This document shows, one piece after another, positions 10,001 to 19,959 of a DNA stretch of 31,727 bases (positions are counted from its first letter, which is position 1; every line of letters begins with the position of its first letter). The translations under genes and the position numbers were made by a program. Under the pieces are notes generated by a model that saw only the letters and a program-made list of their open reading frames with translations, had not been told where the DNA came from and did no database searches. The stretch comes from Pseudomonadota bacterium (lineage in GTDB: Bacteria; Pseudomonadota; Alphaproteobacteria; Rhizobiales; Rhizobiaceae), in contig JAEWOP010000072.1 of the NCBI GenBank assembly GCA_023399635.1, forward strand, positions 1 through 31,727, read 5' to 3'.

Positions 10001-10580
10001 GCCCGTCCTGATGCTCCGTCGCGTCAGTGTGCCGGGTCCCAAAGATCACCGCGAAGCACGCCATCAGCAAGGTAACGATCAGCGCCAGATCAACGAAATG
10101 GAGATTGCCGCTGCCGATCCCGTAGGCCGACGCGTCGACTGTGGCGGCAACCGAGCTCGATACGGCCTTCAACTGAAGGGCGATATAGGGAATGGCTCCG
10201 ATCAACGAGATGACGGCAACGATCATCGCGACGGCGGAGTTCTTGCCGTAACGCGCGGCCAGGAAGTCTGCAACCGAAGTAAGCTTTTCAGCCTTCGCCA
10301 GTTCGACGACGCGTCGGATAAGGGGCATGCCGACAGTGAAGGCGAGAATAGGGCCGATATAGATGCCGGTGAACTCAAGACCGCGTTGTGACGCAAGACC
10401 GACACCGCCGAAATAGGTCCAGGACGTACAGTAGATGGCAAGGCTAAGCGCATAAACCAGCGGCCGCCCGCCGTCAGGCACGCCAAAGCGGCGGCTTCTG
10501 CGGTCGCCGTAGCTGGCGACGGCGAACAGAAGCAGGATGTAGCCGAACGCCGACAGGAAGAGTAGCCAACCTGGAAGCAT
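7074..10580 (-). CDS. Hybrid sensor histidine kinase with N-terminal sodium:solute symporter-like domain, PAS and receiver domain
   Basis: This 1168-residue protein begins at the second of two adjacent ATGs (10580), which gives a four-base gap to the GGGAGG ribosome site; the first ATG has only one base. Residues 1 to about 510 contain some twelve or thirteen membrane segments resembling sodium:solute symporters (SSF). A linker and a PAS domain (about 640-755) follow, then a coiled coil and a HisKA domain with the phosphoacceptor His810 in HDILQPLNAARLY. The HATPase has its N-box at Asn924 and a DSGIGIP box, and a C-terminal receiver domain has a probable phosphoacceptor Asp1095 (VADFHL). It resembles CbrA and NahK-like kinases that sense or transport small metabolites. 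No response regulator lies beside it, so it is an orphan whose partner is elsewhere. Confidence 0.93.
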   Translation of the reverse strand: MLPGWLLFLSAFGYILLLFAVASYGDRRSRRFGVPDGGRPLVYALSLAIYCTSWTYFGGVGLASQRGLEFTGIYIGPILAFTVGMPLIRRVVELAKAEKLTSVADFLAARYGKNSAVAMIVAVISLIGAIPYIALQLKAVSSSVAATVDASAYGIGSGNLHFVDLALIVTLLMACFAVIFGTRHTDATEHQDGLILAVAMESVVKLLAFATVGIAVMFVLFDGPSDLWARASDNLFVASAMSYETPLSRWLMLTALSAFAIIMLPRQFHVTVVENRTARELRMAAYLLPLYLIAINIFVIPIAMAGLISFGGTGNADLYVLLLPLENKMPLISLIAFIGGFSAATAMVIVASVALSIMVSNDIVMPVLLRRKLMRRSVHRADFTQTLLRVRRTSIIVVLMLGYAYYRAADSDTGLASIGLLSFAAIAQIAPSMIGGLVWRRANARGAILGMTFGFLAWGYLLFVPSLGGPNNAHLAAAVLHFLFPGTELFGAEADPLVTATLFSLILNSLAFVLGSLSRNPKPLERIQAGIFVKRRQRSQFATRGWKTRVSVGDLKTTIARYLGEERMLRSFDNYAQTSGRPLEDDQPADMALIHFSEQLLGSAIGSSSARLVLSLILQKAEDANSDTAWLLDQASEALQYNQDMLQTALSQMDQGIAVFDSSYCLTIWNRRFRSLLDLPEQVGQVGYPFADIITILVERGDVKPEERADVVRQFQTLDAPFPLVLGAGKRILEVRSNAMPDKGIVATLTDITERVAADRALKQANETLEQRVEERTAELTRVNRELAEARASAEEANLGKTRFFAAAGHDILQPLNAARLYTSALVERLGSSDSRSLVRNVDSALESVEAILGAVLDISRLDTGAMKPRMVSVALDDLLRRMETDFAPMAREKNLKFVVVPSSLRIRSDVNLLRRLVQNLVSNAIKYTINGKILIGARRRGDDVVIEVLDSGIGIPQAKFRTVFKEFIRLDEGARTASGLGLGLSIVDRISRVLNHSVELSSIQGKGTIFRVRVPRDLSPPHASRPAEQPERRRRSQALNGLRVLCIDNEPNILEGMSLLISGWGCIVGRAGSLEEVEQLALGPEPPPEVIVADFHLADGNGVEAISRLRQAYQAEIPALLLTADRSLEVRATAERHDISIQHKPVRPAALRAYLTQVAGIKRIAAE

Positions 10581-10753
10581 CATTCCTCCCGCCTCAAGCC
10601 AAACAGACGAAGACCATAAGGCAAAAGAAGTGTGTTGGAAATCACGGCAATCTCGGCCTAAAGTCCAATGGGTTTGAGAGGTCGATCTGGACAAAACAAG
10701 ATTGGAAGCCAGGTTGATCCTGTTTCAGAGGATCGCTTCACAAGGGGGTACAT

Positions 10754-11182
10754 GTGACAGTGCTGTCAGAGTTCAGGTCGTTCATCGCAAAAGGCAATGT
10801 CATCGATCTCGCCGTCGGTATCATCATCGGCGGCGCCTTTACCGGTATCGTCAACTCGCTCGTGAACGACATCATCACGCCGGTCATCGGGGCGATCTTG
10901 GGCGGCATCGATTTCTCGGACTATTTCCTCCCGCTTTCCTCGGCCGTCACTGCGCCAACGCTTGCTGCTGCAAAAGAGCAGGGAGCAGTCTTTGCCTACG
11001 GCAGCTTCATTACCGTCATCGTCAATTTTCTGATCCTTGCTTGGATCATCTTCTGGATGGTGAAAGTCGTGAACCGAATTCGTACTGCAGAGGAGAAGAA
11101 GCCTGCTGAAGCCGCGCCGGCCCCGCCTCCAGCGGATGTTCAGCTGCTCACAGAGATTCGCGACCTGCTGAAGGCACGCTAG
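10754..11182 (+). CDS. mscL: Large-conductance mechanosensitive channel MscL
   Basis: This 142-residue inner-membrane channel opens under membrane tension to release solutes during osmotic downshock. The N-terminal FRSFIAKGNVIDLAVGIIIG is the MscL signature, with TM1 at about residues 14-45 and TM2 at about 75-100, followed by a Pro/Ala-rich linker and the C-terminal helix LLTEIRDLLKAR. The start is a GTG two bases after an ATG whose frame closes at once (ATGTGA), so the GTG is the only start that fits. An AGGGGG ribosome site lies six bases upstream. It is a single gene, divergent from the hybrid kinase. Confidence 0.96.
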   Translation: MTVLSEFRSFIAKGNVIDLAVGIIIGGAFTGIVNSLVNDIITPVIGAILGGIDFSDYFLPLSSAVTAPTLAAAKEQGAVFAYGSFITVIVNFLILAWIIFWMVKVVNRIRTAEEKKPAEAAPAPPPADVQLLTEIRDLLKAR

Positions 11183-11281
11183 CCGTCACATCACGCAAAT
11201 CGATGCCATCCTCAACGAAACTCATGGGATTTCATGAGGCTGGTCGGCTATGACAAAGGCTCTAGCCAGAAAGTGATTTGC

Positions 11282-12451
11282 ATGTCCCTACTCAGCAGTC
11301 TCAGCCCCCGCGCACTTGCCGCCCCCGAGAGTGGCATTGTCGAGGTTATCACCTATGCGCGTGGCCGCGAGGGCCTCATTCCGCTCTGGGCGGGTGAGGG
11401 GGACTTGCCATCGCCCGCCTTCATCAATGAAGCGGCAAGCGTGGCGCTCCTCGGCGGGGAAACCTTCTACACGTGGCAGCGCGGCATCCCGGAACTGCGG
11501 GAAGCTTTGTCGCGCTATTATGCTCGGCACTTCGCGGTGGAGCTTTCCAGCGACCACTTCTACGTGACCGGATCGGGTATGCACGCGATCATGCTCGCGG
11601 TGCAGGCGCTGACGAACCCGGGCGACGAACTGATTTATCTCTCACCCGCCTGGCCCAACATCGTGTCCGCCGTAGAGATCAGCGGCGCGAAGGCGGTTCC
11701 GTTGACCCTGGACTTTGTGGAGGGTGGCTGGTCGCTCGATCTCGACAAGCTCGAGCAACTGATCTCGCCACGCACGAGGGCGTTGTTCATCAACACGCCC
11801 TCGAACCCGACGGGTTGGACAGCCACAAAAGAGGACTTGGCCGCGATTCTGGCTCTTGCCCGCCGGCACGGGCTGTGGATCATCGCGGATGAAATCTACG
11901 CGCTCTACTACTACGGCTCGCAATCCCGCGCGCCATCCTTCATGGATTTGATGGAGGACGGAGACAAGGTTATCTTCGCCAACTCCTTTTCGAAGAACTG
12001 GTCGATGACCGGCTGGCGGGTTGGCTGGCTGGTCGCGCCGCCGGAAATCGGGCAGGTGATTGAGAACCTGATCCAATATTCCAACTCCGGTGTCGCGCAG
12101 TTTTTGCAACGCGGTTGTGTCGTCGCGCTCGATCAAGGGGACGAGTTTGTGCAGGAGAACATCGAGAGGGCGAAGACCTCTCGCGACATCCTCTGCGACA
12201 CTCTGATCGCGACAAACCGGGTCGAGACGTTGAAGCCGGAGGGCGCCCTCTATGCCTTTCTGAAGGTAGACGGTGTCAGCGACAGCCGTGCCACCGCGCT
12301 CGACATCGTCGACAAGGTTCAGGTGGCGCTTGCACCGGGCTCGGCATTCGGCCCCGGTGGAGAACTGTTCCTGCGCGCCTGTTTCCTTCGCAATCCCACC
12401 CAGGTTCGAGAAGCGGCAAGCCGCCTTGCGGACTACGTCGTCTCGCTTTGA
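11282..12451 (+). CDS. Class I/II PLP-dependent aminotransferase
   Basis: From the ATG at 11282 the protein has 389 residues. The frame is open upstream to 11234, but the added 16 residues do not look like family sequence. It has the aspartate aminotransferase fold type I signatures: NTPSNPTG (residues 171-178), the PLP-pairing Asp203 in ADEIY, the Schiff-base Lys238 in SFSKNWSMTGWRVGW, and the substrate-carboxylate arginine in the C-terminal domain (FLRACF). It transfers amino groups between an amino acid and a 2-oxo acid; the exact amino acid cannot be told from the sequence. It stands alone between mscL and galE. Confidence 0.93.
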   Translation: MSLLSSLSPRALAAPESGIVEVITYARGREGLIPLWAGEGDLPSPAFINEAASVALLGGETFYTWQRGIPELREALSRYYARHFAVELSSDHFYVTGSGMHAIMLAVQALTNPGDELIYLSPAWPNIVSAVEISGAKAVPLTLDFVEGGWSLDLDKLEQLISPRTRALFINTPSNPTGWTATKEDLAAILALARRHGLWIIADEIYALYYYGSQSRAPSFMDLMEDGDKVIFANSFSKNWSMTGWRVGWLVAPPEIGQVIENLIQYSNSGVAQFLQRGCVVALDQGDEFVQENIERAKTSRDILCDTLIATNRVETLKPEGALYAFLKVDGVSDSRATALDIVDKVQVALAPGSAFGPGGELFLRACFLRNPTQVREAASRLADYVVSL

Positions 12452-12607
12452 GACGACGCCATCGCTTTCAATAAAATCCAACTGAATTGGGAAGCTAACC
12501 CTTATCCTTGCGGCGCAATAAACCTCGCGAACCGGGCCTTGTGTAAGCATTGATGAAGAGAACAAGTGTTTCGCTTGCTGCCAGCACAAAAGGCAGGGAG
12601 TAACGAA

Positions 12608-13642
12608 ATGGCCGTTCTCGTCACCGGCGGTGCCGGTTATATCGGAAGCCATATGGCTTGGGCTCTGCTGGATGCCGGCGAGGATGTTGTCGTCCTTGAT
12701 CGGCTATCGACCGGCTTCCGCTGGGCCGTGCCGCCCGCCGCGCGCTTCTATCTCGGCAATGTCGGCAACCATGATCTCCTGAAACAGATCTTTGCCGAAA
12801 ACGCGATCGACGCGATCCTGCATTTCGCGGGTTCGATTGTGGTGCCCCAGTCGGTGGCGCATCCGCTCGAATACTACGAAAACAACACCAGCAACACGCG
12901 CCTCCTGGCAGCCGCGGCGGTTGAAGCAGGTATCCGCCATCTCGTGTTTTCGTCGACGGCTGCAGTCTATGGCGATCTGGCCGATGACACGCCGGTGGTG
13001 GAGACGGCCCCGACCATGCCAAAGAACCCTTACGGCCAGTCAAAGCTGATGTCGGAGCTAATGTTGAGGGATGCAGCAGCGGCACATGACTTCCGCTTCG
13101 TCGCGCTGCGCTACTTCAACGTCGCCGGTGCAGATCCCGCCGGAAGAACAGGCCTGTCCACCGAGGGTGCGACCCACCTTCTCAAGATTGCCTGCGAAGC
13201 GGCACTGGGCCAGCGGGCAGGGGTCGAGATCTATGGCACGGACTACCCGACCGCAGACGGAACAGGCATTCGCGATTACATCCACGTGTCCGACCTTGTG
13301 AACGCGCATCTGATGGCGCTGGATTATCTGCGGGCCGGCGGTCAGCCATTGATCGCCAACTGCGGCTATGGCCGGGGTTATTCGGTCTTGAACGTGCTGG
13401 AAACAGTCAAGCGTGTCAGCGGCAACGACTTCCGGGTAACCCAGTCCCCAAGGCGGCACGGCGACGCGGCAAGCGTGGTGGCCAATCCCGCATTGGTGCG
13501 CGAGCGATTGGGTTGGGTACCCCGCCACGATGATCTGGAGACTATCGTCAAGACGGCGCTGGACTGGGAGCACGCGCTGATGGCGCGCAGAGAGACCGAT
13601 CTGCAGGCGCTGAGTCAGCGGCTGGCGTTGGCCACTTTCTAG
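12608..13642 (+). CDS. galE: UDP-glucose 4-epimerase
   Basis: This 344-residue short-chain dehydrogenase/reductase begins at 12608, where a GGGAG ribosome site precedes the ATG; the open frame before it adds non-family residues. The NAD-binding TGGAGYIGS (residues 6-14), the catalytic SST (115-117) and YGQSK with Tyr142 and Lys146 are all present. It interconverts UDP-glucose and UDP-galactose for exopolysaccharide and lipopolysaccharide synthesis or galactose use. Rhizobia often carry several copies (exoB and galE types); this one is not beside exopolysaccharide genes. About 50 bases separate it from the converging small gene downstream. Confidence 0.93.
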   Translation: MAVLVTGGAGYIGSHMAWALLDAGEDVVVLDRLSTGFRWAVPPAARFYLGNVGNHDLLKQIFAENAIDAILHFAGSIVVPQSVAHPLEYYENNTSNTRLLAAAAVEAGIRHLVFSSTAAVYGDLADDTPVVETAPTMPKNPYGQSKLMSELMLRDAAAAHDFRFVALRYFNVAGADPAGRTGLSTEGATHLLKIACEAALGQRAGVEIYGTDYPTADGTGIRDYIHVSDLVNAHLMALDYLRAGGQPLIANCGYGRGYSVLNVLETVKRVSGNDFRVTQSPRRHGDAASVVANPALVRERLGWVPRHDDLETIVKTALDWEHALMARRETDLQALSQRLALATF

Positions 13643-13699
13643 CCGGAGCAGCGATCTCCTTTCATGCCAGGCTTGACCGCCGCGGGATGAGGACACGGA

Positions 13700-13924
13700 T
13701 CAAACGTGGCCGCAGACCTGCTCCGTCGCCTGAACGGCCGACAGCTTCTGGTAGAAGTAGGCAGCGCGCTCCTCTCGCAACAGGGACATCTTCTGCGCGA
13801 GCTGTTCATGGGCCGCCTGACCGAGAAAGTCCGCGAAAACGTCCCGATCGAGGCCGTCCGCAGCGAGCATCAGTCCAATCAGCGGATCGGCAAGGGCTTC
13901 GGAGATCGTAAGATCGTTGGGCAT
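13700..13924 (-). CDS. Conserved small protein of unknown function (74 residues)
   Basis: The protein is short, acidic to neutral and probably helical, with the opening MPNDLTISEALADPLIGLML. Short proteins with a similar SEAL-DP-I start occur in other alphaproteobacteria as far as I recall, without a known function. The reading frame is supported by an unusually good ribosome site, GGAGGTGAT at 13928-13936, which matches the 16S anti-Shine-Dalgarno over nine bases. It lies downstream of the P1B ATPase on the same strand after a 144-base gap. A degenerate FNR-like site (TTGAA-TGAC-GTCGA at 14006-14019, two mismatches) lies 88 bases before the start, so it may belong to the low-oxygen gene set. 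Confidence 0.75.
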   Translation of the reverse strand: MPNDLTISEALADPLIGLMLAADGLDRDVFADFLGQAAHEQLAQKMSLLREERAAYFYQKLSAVQATEQVCGHV

Positions 13925-14005
13925 AGCATCACCTCCATCTGCTGGTACGTTATCCAGTGATTGAGACAGAATTATTTCCGCACTGTGTCTTCCAGCAGAC
14001 GCTCC

Positions 14006-14019
14006 TTGAATGACGTCGA
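14006..14019. promoter_or_regulatory. Degenerate FNR/FixK-like box upstream of the 74-residue gene
   Basis: TTGAA-TGAC-GTCGA matches eight of ten consensus bases (TTGAY-N4-RTCAA). Its centre is about 88 bases from the ATG at 13924, which would place a start site about 47 bases before the gene if activation follows the usual -41.5 spacing. Two mismatches make it weak on its own; the exact boxes elsewhere in this region raise its likelihood. Confidence 0.25.
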
Positions 14020-14068
14020 GGCGGTCGCAGTGCCGGGTTGTTAAGTTGGTGGTCTCTGAGAGGTCGCA

Positions 14069-15943
14069 TTAAACCGGCCTTGCCGCAGAAGGTTTGTTGG
14101 GTGAATCTGGCATGCTGTCCTTCAACCTCAAGGCACGCATCGCGTTGAGGATGACAGCAACGTCGATGGCCTCCTGAAGCAGGGCCCCCTCCACTGGCTG
14201 CAGGTAGCCTAGCGCGGCAACGACCATTCCCGCCAGCGAAAGGCCAATACCGGCGACAACGCTTTGGATGGCAATCGAGCGACACCGGCGCGCGATATGG
14301 ATTGCGCGGACGATGCGTTCGAGTTTATCCACCAGGAGAACGACATCGGCTGCCTCGGCGGTCGCGGTGGCCCCGCGTGCCCCCATGGCAACGCCGATAT
14401 CGGCCGCGGCAAGCGCAGGCGCATCATTGACGCCATCGCCGATCATCATTACCGGCCCGTGTTTGCGGGCCGAAATCACGGCGCGAACTTTCTCTTCTGG
14501 CGTCATTTCGCTGAGGATTTCGTCGAAGCCCATGCCCGAGGCAAGCGTCTCGGCCACATCGGCGCGGTCGCCAGTTGCAAGCGTAATATGGTTGATGCCA
14601 ATGTTTCGAAACTGTCCTAGGAGGCTTTCGCCGCCCGGCCGCAACAGATCGGAAAAGACAAGAAAACCGGCGAAGGCACCGTCCACCGCGACTGCCACCG
14701 TCATGGCGCCCGGAGATGCTGTCTTCAAGTTCGGCAGCGGGCCAACCTGCTCAGCCACGTAGCGGCTGCCGCCGAGCCGGACATGCTGGCCGTCAACCAA
14801 TCCCTCGATCCCGTCGCCTGGCGCTTCAGCCACCTGCTCCGGTAGCGAGAGCGAGATCTTCCGTCGCGCCGCTTCGGCAGTGATGGTCTTCGCCAAAGAA
14901 TGCGTGGAGGCTTGGTCAAGCGACGCAGCCAGCCTCAACAGTTCATCGTCCGGACGCTGTGCCTCGATCGCAACCAACGTTGGCAGCCCGGTCGTGATGG
15001 TTCCTGTCTTGTCCACAACAAGGGCGCGGATACTGCCCATCCGCTCCAGCGCCTTCGCGCCTTTGACAAGGATACCTTGGCGGGCAGCGGTCGATACTCC
15101 GGCAACGAGAGCGACGGGAACAGCGAGGATCAACGGACAGGGTGTCGCTACCACCAGGACTGCGACTGCTCGGACAGGGTCGCCACTAGCAAGAGCCGCA
15201 GCGAGAGCCAGGGCGATGGTGACGATCAGGAAGGCGACGGCATAGCGGTCAGCCAGCCGCGACATTGGCGCCTTCTGATTTCGCGCCTGTTCCACGAGAC
15301 GGACGATACCGGCATAGGTGCTTTCAGCTGCACGTCGAGTGACAGTAAATTCAAACAGCTCACCCACATTGACGGATCCGCTCAGTACGTCCTCGCCCAC
15401 GCGTCGTTTCACCGGCAGCCATTCGCCGGTCAGTGCCGACTGGTCGAGCAGCGCCGTCCCGTCACAAACGACACCGTCGACTGGCGTCACATCGCCTCGC
15501 CTGAGAGAGAGCCTGTCGCCTACAAGGACGGCCTCTATAGGCACTTCTTCGAGGGAGTTGCCGGACCTGCGCAGAGCTGTGCGTGGTGCGCGCGCAAGAA
15601 GAGCTGTCATTTCCCGCGTCGCCCGGCGTTGAGCAAAATCCTCCAGATACTGGCCGCCAGCATACATGAGCGCCACGACAAGAGCCGCCAACTGCTCCCC
15701 GAAGACAAGCGCCGAAGTAATCGAAAGCGCGGCGATGACGTCGAGGTCTAAATCTCCCCTGCCGAGGCGCAATACAATCTCCAGCAGAAGAGCAGCAAGA
15801 ACCGGCAGCGCCGCAACACCCCAGACGATCGGAGCCCAGTCCGCGTCGACCCCGAAACGAATGACGGTGCCGGCAAGCAGACCGATCACCGGAAGGGCGA
15901 TGAGGTAAGGCCGCGCTGATCGCTGCAAACAATCGATGTCCAC
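14069..15943 (-). CDS. P1B-type metal-transporting ATPase with TPC membrane motif
   Basis: This 624-residue P-type ATPase has the TGE actuator loop (residues 172-174), phosphorylated Asp311 in DKTGT, GDGVNDAP (502-509) and about eight membrane segments. There is no N-terminal metal-binding (HMA) domain. The metal-site motif in membrane helix six is TPC (267-269) rather than CPC, CPH or SPC. In the P1B classification TPC marks group P1B-5, which includes Nia of Sinorhizobium meliloti, reported to move Ni and Fe and to be expressed in nodules. Unlike Nia, no C-terminal hemerythrin-like domain follows; the protein ends in a short polar tail. The nucleotide-domain HP motif reads His348-Ser349. 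The metal and direction (export) are inferred from the family. It diverges from pfkB. Confidence 0.88.
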   Translation of the reverse strand: MDIDCLQRSARPYLIALPVIGLLAGTVIRFGVDADWAPIVWGVAALPVLAALLLEIVLRLGRGDLDLDVIAALSITSALVFGEQLAALVVALMYAGGQYLEDFAQRRATREMTALLARAPRTALRRSGNSLEEVPIEAVLVGDRLSLRRGDVTPVDGVVCDGTALLDQSALTGEWLPVKRRVGEDVLSGSVNVGELFEFTVTRRAAESTYAGIVRLVEQARNQKAPMSRLADRYAVAFLIVTIALALAAALASGDPVRAVAVLVVATPCPLILAVPVALVAGVSTAARQGILVKGAKALERMGSIRALVVDKTGTITTGLPTLVAIEAQRPDDELLRLAASLDQASTHSLAKTITAEAARRKISLSLPEQVAEAPGDGIEGLVDGQHVRLGGSRYVAEQVGPLPNLKTASPGAMTVAVAVDGAFAGFLVFSDLLRPGGESLLGQFRNIGINHITLATGDRADVAETLASGMGFDEILSEMTPEEKVRAVISARKHGPVMMIGDGVNDAPALAAADIGVAMGARGATATAEAADVVLLVDKLERIVRAIHIARRCRSIAIQSVVAGIGLSLAGMVVAALGYLQPVEGALLQEAIDVAVILNAMRALRLKDSMPDSPNKPSAARPV

Positions 15944-16251
15944 TAAACATCCCCAAGCGTTACCGGATCAGCGGCTGCTTTTCGACCGACGGCGGCGATG
16001 TCATCAAGATCCGGCACCATCGCTAGCGAGACTGTCGAATTTCGGCGGGGAGAGAAATGCGCTATGTCAAATCCCTGCCGCACCGCGTCCCTTGGTTGAT
16101 GTGGTTGTCTATCGGGACCGGTTCGTCCCGGTTCTTGTAGCTTCGCAAGAATGCCTATCTTGGAACAGAGATCAAAGTTCAGCAGAAGGCTCCCGCCTAA
16201 GTGTAAGCATCGGAGCCTGCACGTCGACTATAACCACGAACGGGAGAAGAC
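15944..16251. other. 308-base divergent gap between the metal ATPase and pfkB
   Basis: No gene is supported here. A small hairpin (GGGAC and GTCCC around CGGTTC) lies at 16114-16129, and CCGGTTC occurs twice in direct order at 16118-16134. Only half-sites of the FixK/FNR box are visible: ATCAA at 16003-16007, GTCAA at 16066-16070 and ATCAA at 16171-16175. The last, in GGAAC-AGAG-ATCAA, sits at a good distance from pfkB but matches only seven of ten bases. A GGGAG ribosome site precedes pfkB. Confidence 0.5.
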
Positions 16252-17205
16252 ATGACTTCCATCCTCTGCGTCGCCCTCAACCCCTCGATCGACCTGTCCA
16301 ACGAAACAGATCGTGTTGTTCCGACGAAAAAGGTGAGGATCCGCAACCAGCGCCAGAATATCGGCGGCGGCGGCGTCAATGTAGCTCGGGTTCTCGCAGA
16401 ACTCGGTGAGCACCCCGATCTTCTGGTGATGGCAGGTGGGGCAACGGGCGCGGTGTTCCTGGATGCTGTTCGCCAGATGCCAGTCAACCTGCACGTCATC
16501 CCGATTGAGGGTGCGATCCGTGTTGCCTTCATGGTGAAGGAGATGGGCACCGGACAGGAATATCGCTTCGTTCCGGAGGGACCGGTGGTGAGCGCGGAGG
16601 AGTATGGACAGGCACTGCGCTTCCTGGAAGAGGCCACGGCAGACTACGTGATCGTCAGTGGCAGCCTGCCACGGGGCCTCCCCAGCGATTCCTATGCGCA
16701 CATTGCCCGCACCTTCGCAGACCGCAAGACCCGTTTTATTCTTGATGCCTCAGGCGAAGCTCTCAAGCAGGCACTGGAGGTCGGTGGCTTGTTCATGATC
16801 AAGCCGAGCCTCGACGAGCTGGAGGGTATCGTCGGCGGCGATTTGGACGAAGCGGGAGCGATAGCCGCCTCACAGGAACTGATCGCGAGAGGGGCAGTCG
16901 AGATTGTCTGTGTGTCCATGGCGCGGGAAGGTGCCATCCTGGTATCCGCGCAAGGCGTAACCAAGGTTCCGTCCTTCAACGTTCCGGTGGGATCGACAGT
17001 GGGCGCCGGCGATAGTTTCGTGGGCGGAATGGTTTGGGCGCTGATTCAGGATTATCCACTGGAGGAGGCCTTCCGCTTCGGCGTCGCGGCCGGTGCTGCG
17101 ACAGTCATGAGCGAGGGCACGGAACTCTGCCAGCGCGCGGACGTACTCGAGCTTTATGAGCGTGGCGATGCGGCCTTCCGCGACGGGAAGGCGGCGATCA
17201 GGTGA
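16252..17205 (+). CDS. pfkB: PfkB-family phosphofructokinase (1-phosphofructokinase or 6-phosphofructokinase 2)
   Basis: This 317-residue sugar kinase is of the ribokinase/PfkB family. The N-terminal GGGGVNVARVL (residues 38-48) is the substrate-binding glycine motif of hexose-phosphate kinases, and VGSTVGAGDSFVGG (246-259) holds the catalytic base Asp254 and the anion hole. The opening LCVALNPSIDLS is typical of PfkB and FruK. The two activities (fructose 6-phosphate or fructose 1-phosphate) cannot be separated by eye; no fructose phosphotransferase genes are nearby, and the length and neighbours favour Pfk-2. It converges on ppsA with 41 bases between stops. In many bacteria PfkB of this type is grouped with stress proteins rather than with glycolytic genes. 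Confidence 0.87.
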   Translation: MTSILCVALNPSIDLSNETDRVVPTKKVRIRNQRQNIGGGGVNVARVLAELGEHPDLLVMAGGATGAVFLDAVRQMPVNLHVIPIEGAIRVAFMVKEMGTGQEYRFVPEGPVVSAEEYGQALRFLEEATADYVIVSGSLPRGLPSDSYAHIARTFADRKTRFILDASGEALKQALEVGGLFMIKPSLDELEGIVGGDLDEAGAIAASQELIARGAVEIVCVSMAREGAILVSAQGVTKVPSFNVPVGSTVGAGDSFVGGMVWALIQDYPLEEAFRFGVAAGAATVMSEGTELCQRADVLELYERGDAAFRDGKAAIR

Positions 17206-17211
17206 CCTGAC

Positions 17212-17235
17212 GCCTGGCAAGACCGCTCTCCAGGC
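17212..17235. terminator. Candidate hairpin between convergent pfkB and ppsA
   Basis: GCCTGG (17212-17217) pairs with CCAGGC (17230-17235) around a 12-base loop just after the pfkB stop. A second inverted repeat, GCCTCAG-C-CTGAGGC at 17244-17258, overlaps the ppsA stop. Neither is followed by a T run, so intrinsic termination is only suggested by position. Confidence 0.35.
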
Positions 17236-17246
17236 AACAGAGCGCC

Positions 17247-19643
<2,397 letters not shown>

Positions 19644-19723
19644 TGCTGGCCTCCACTGGCAGACCGCCCGCGTCATGCAGCGGCTTCTGTTTTACAGGCT
19701 ATTCGGCAGGGGCAATGGCATCC

Positions 19724-19737
19724 TTGATCCGCGTCAA
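19724..19737. promoter_or_regulatory. Exact FixK/FNR box, ppsA promoter
   Basis: TTGAT-CCGC-GTCAA matches the TTGAY-N4-RTCAA consensus at every defined base. The symmetry extends outward (TCCTTGA and TCAAGGA, 19721-19740). The centre is about 87 bases from the ppsA ATG; activation at -41.5 would put the start site near 19689, leaving a leader of about 46 bases. Confidence 0.8.
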
Positions 19738-19959
19738 GGATGAGGTCCGCGCCTCGTCGCACCTTCAGGCTGTTGATCCGGAGGAGCGGGGATAGCCATG
19801 GCACCAACCAGGCGAGCTGCCATCGCTGGATGGCTTGCCAAGCCATACCCGCTTGCCGTTGTCGACCAAGACGAACTGGGCCTGCGCGTCCATGATCGAA
19901 TACTGGTTCATTGGTCGTCCCGACAGCCGCACGCAAAGAAGTGGTCTTTGCGGTCGAGT

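Noticed and set aside
11642..12652. Minus-strand open frame of 336 codons opposite the aminotransferase
   Set aside because: It overlaps the aminotransferase and the galE start, with low-complexity composition and no start signal.
15994..16007. Possible FixK box in front of the P1B ATPase (GGCGA-TGTC-ATCAA)
   Set aside because: Only one half-site is good; the other does not resemble TTGAY.
16162..16175. Possible FixK box in front of pfkB (GGAAC-AGAG-ATCAA)
   Set aside because: Only seven of ten consensus bases match and the left half-site is poor. The distance is suitable, but chance matches of this quality are common, so I do not list it as a site.
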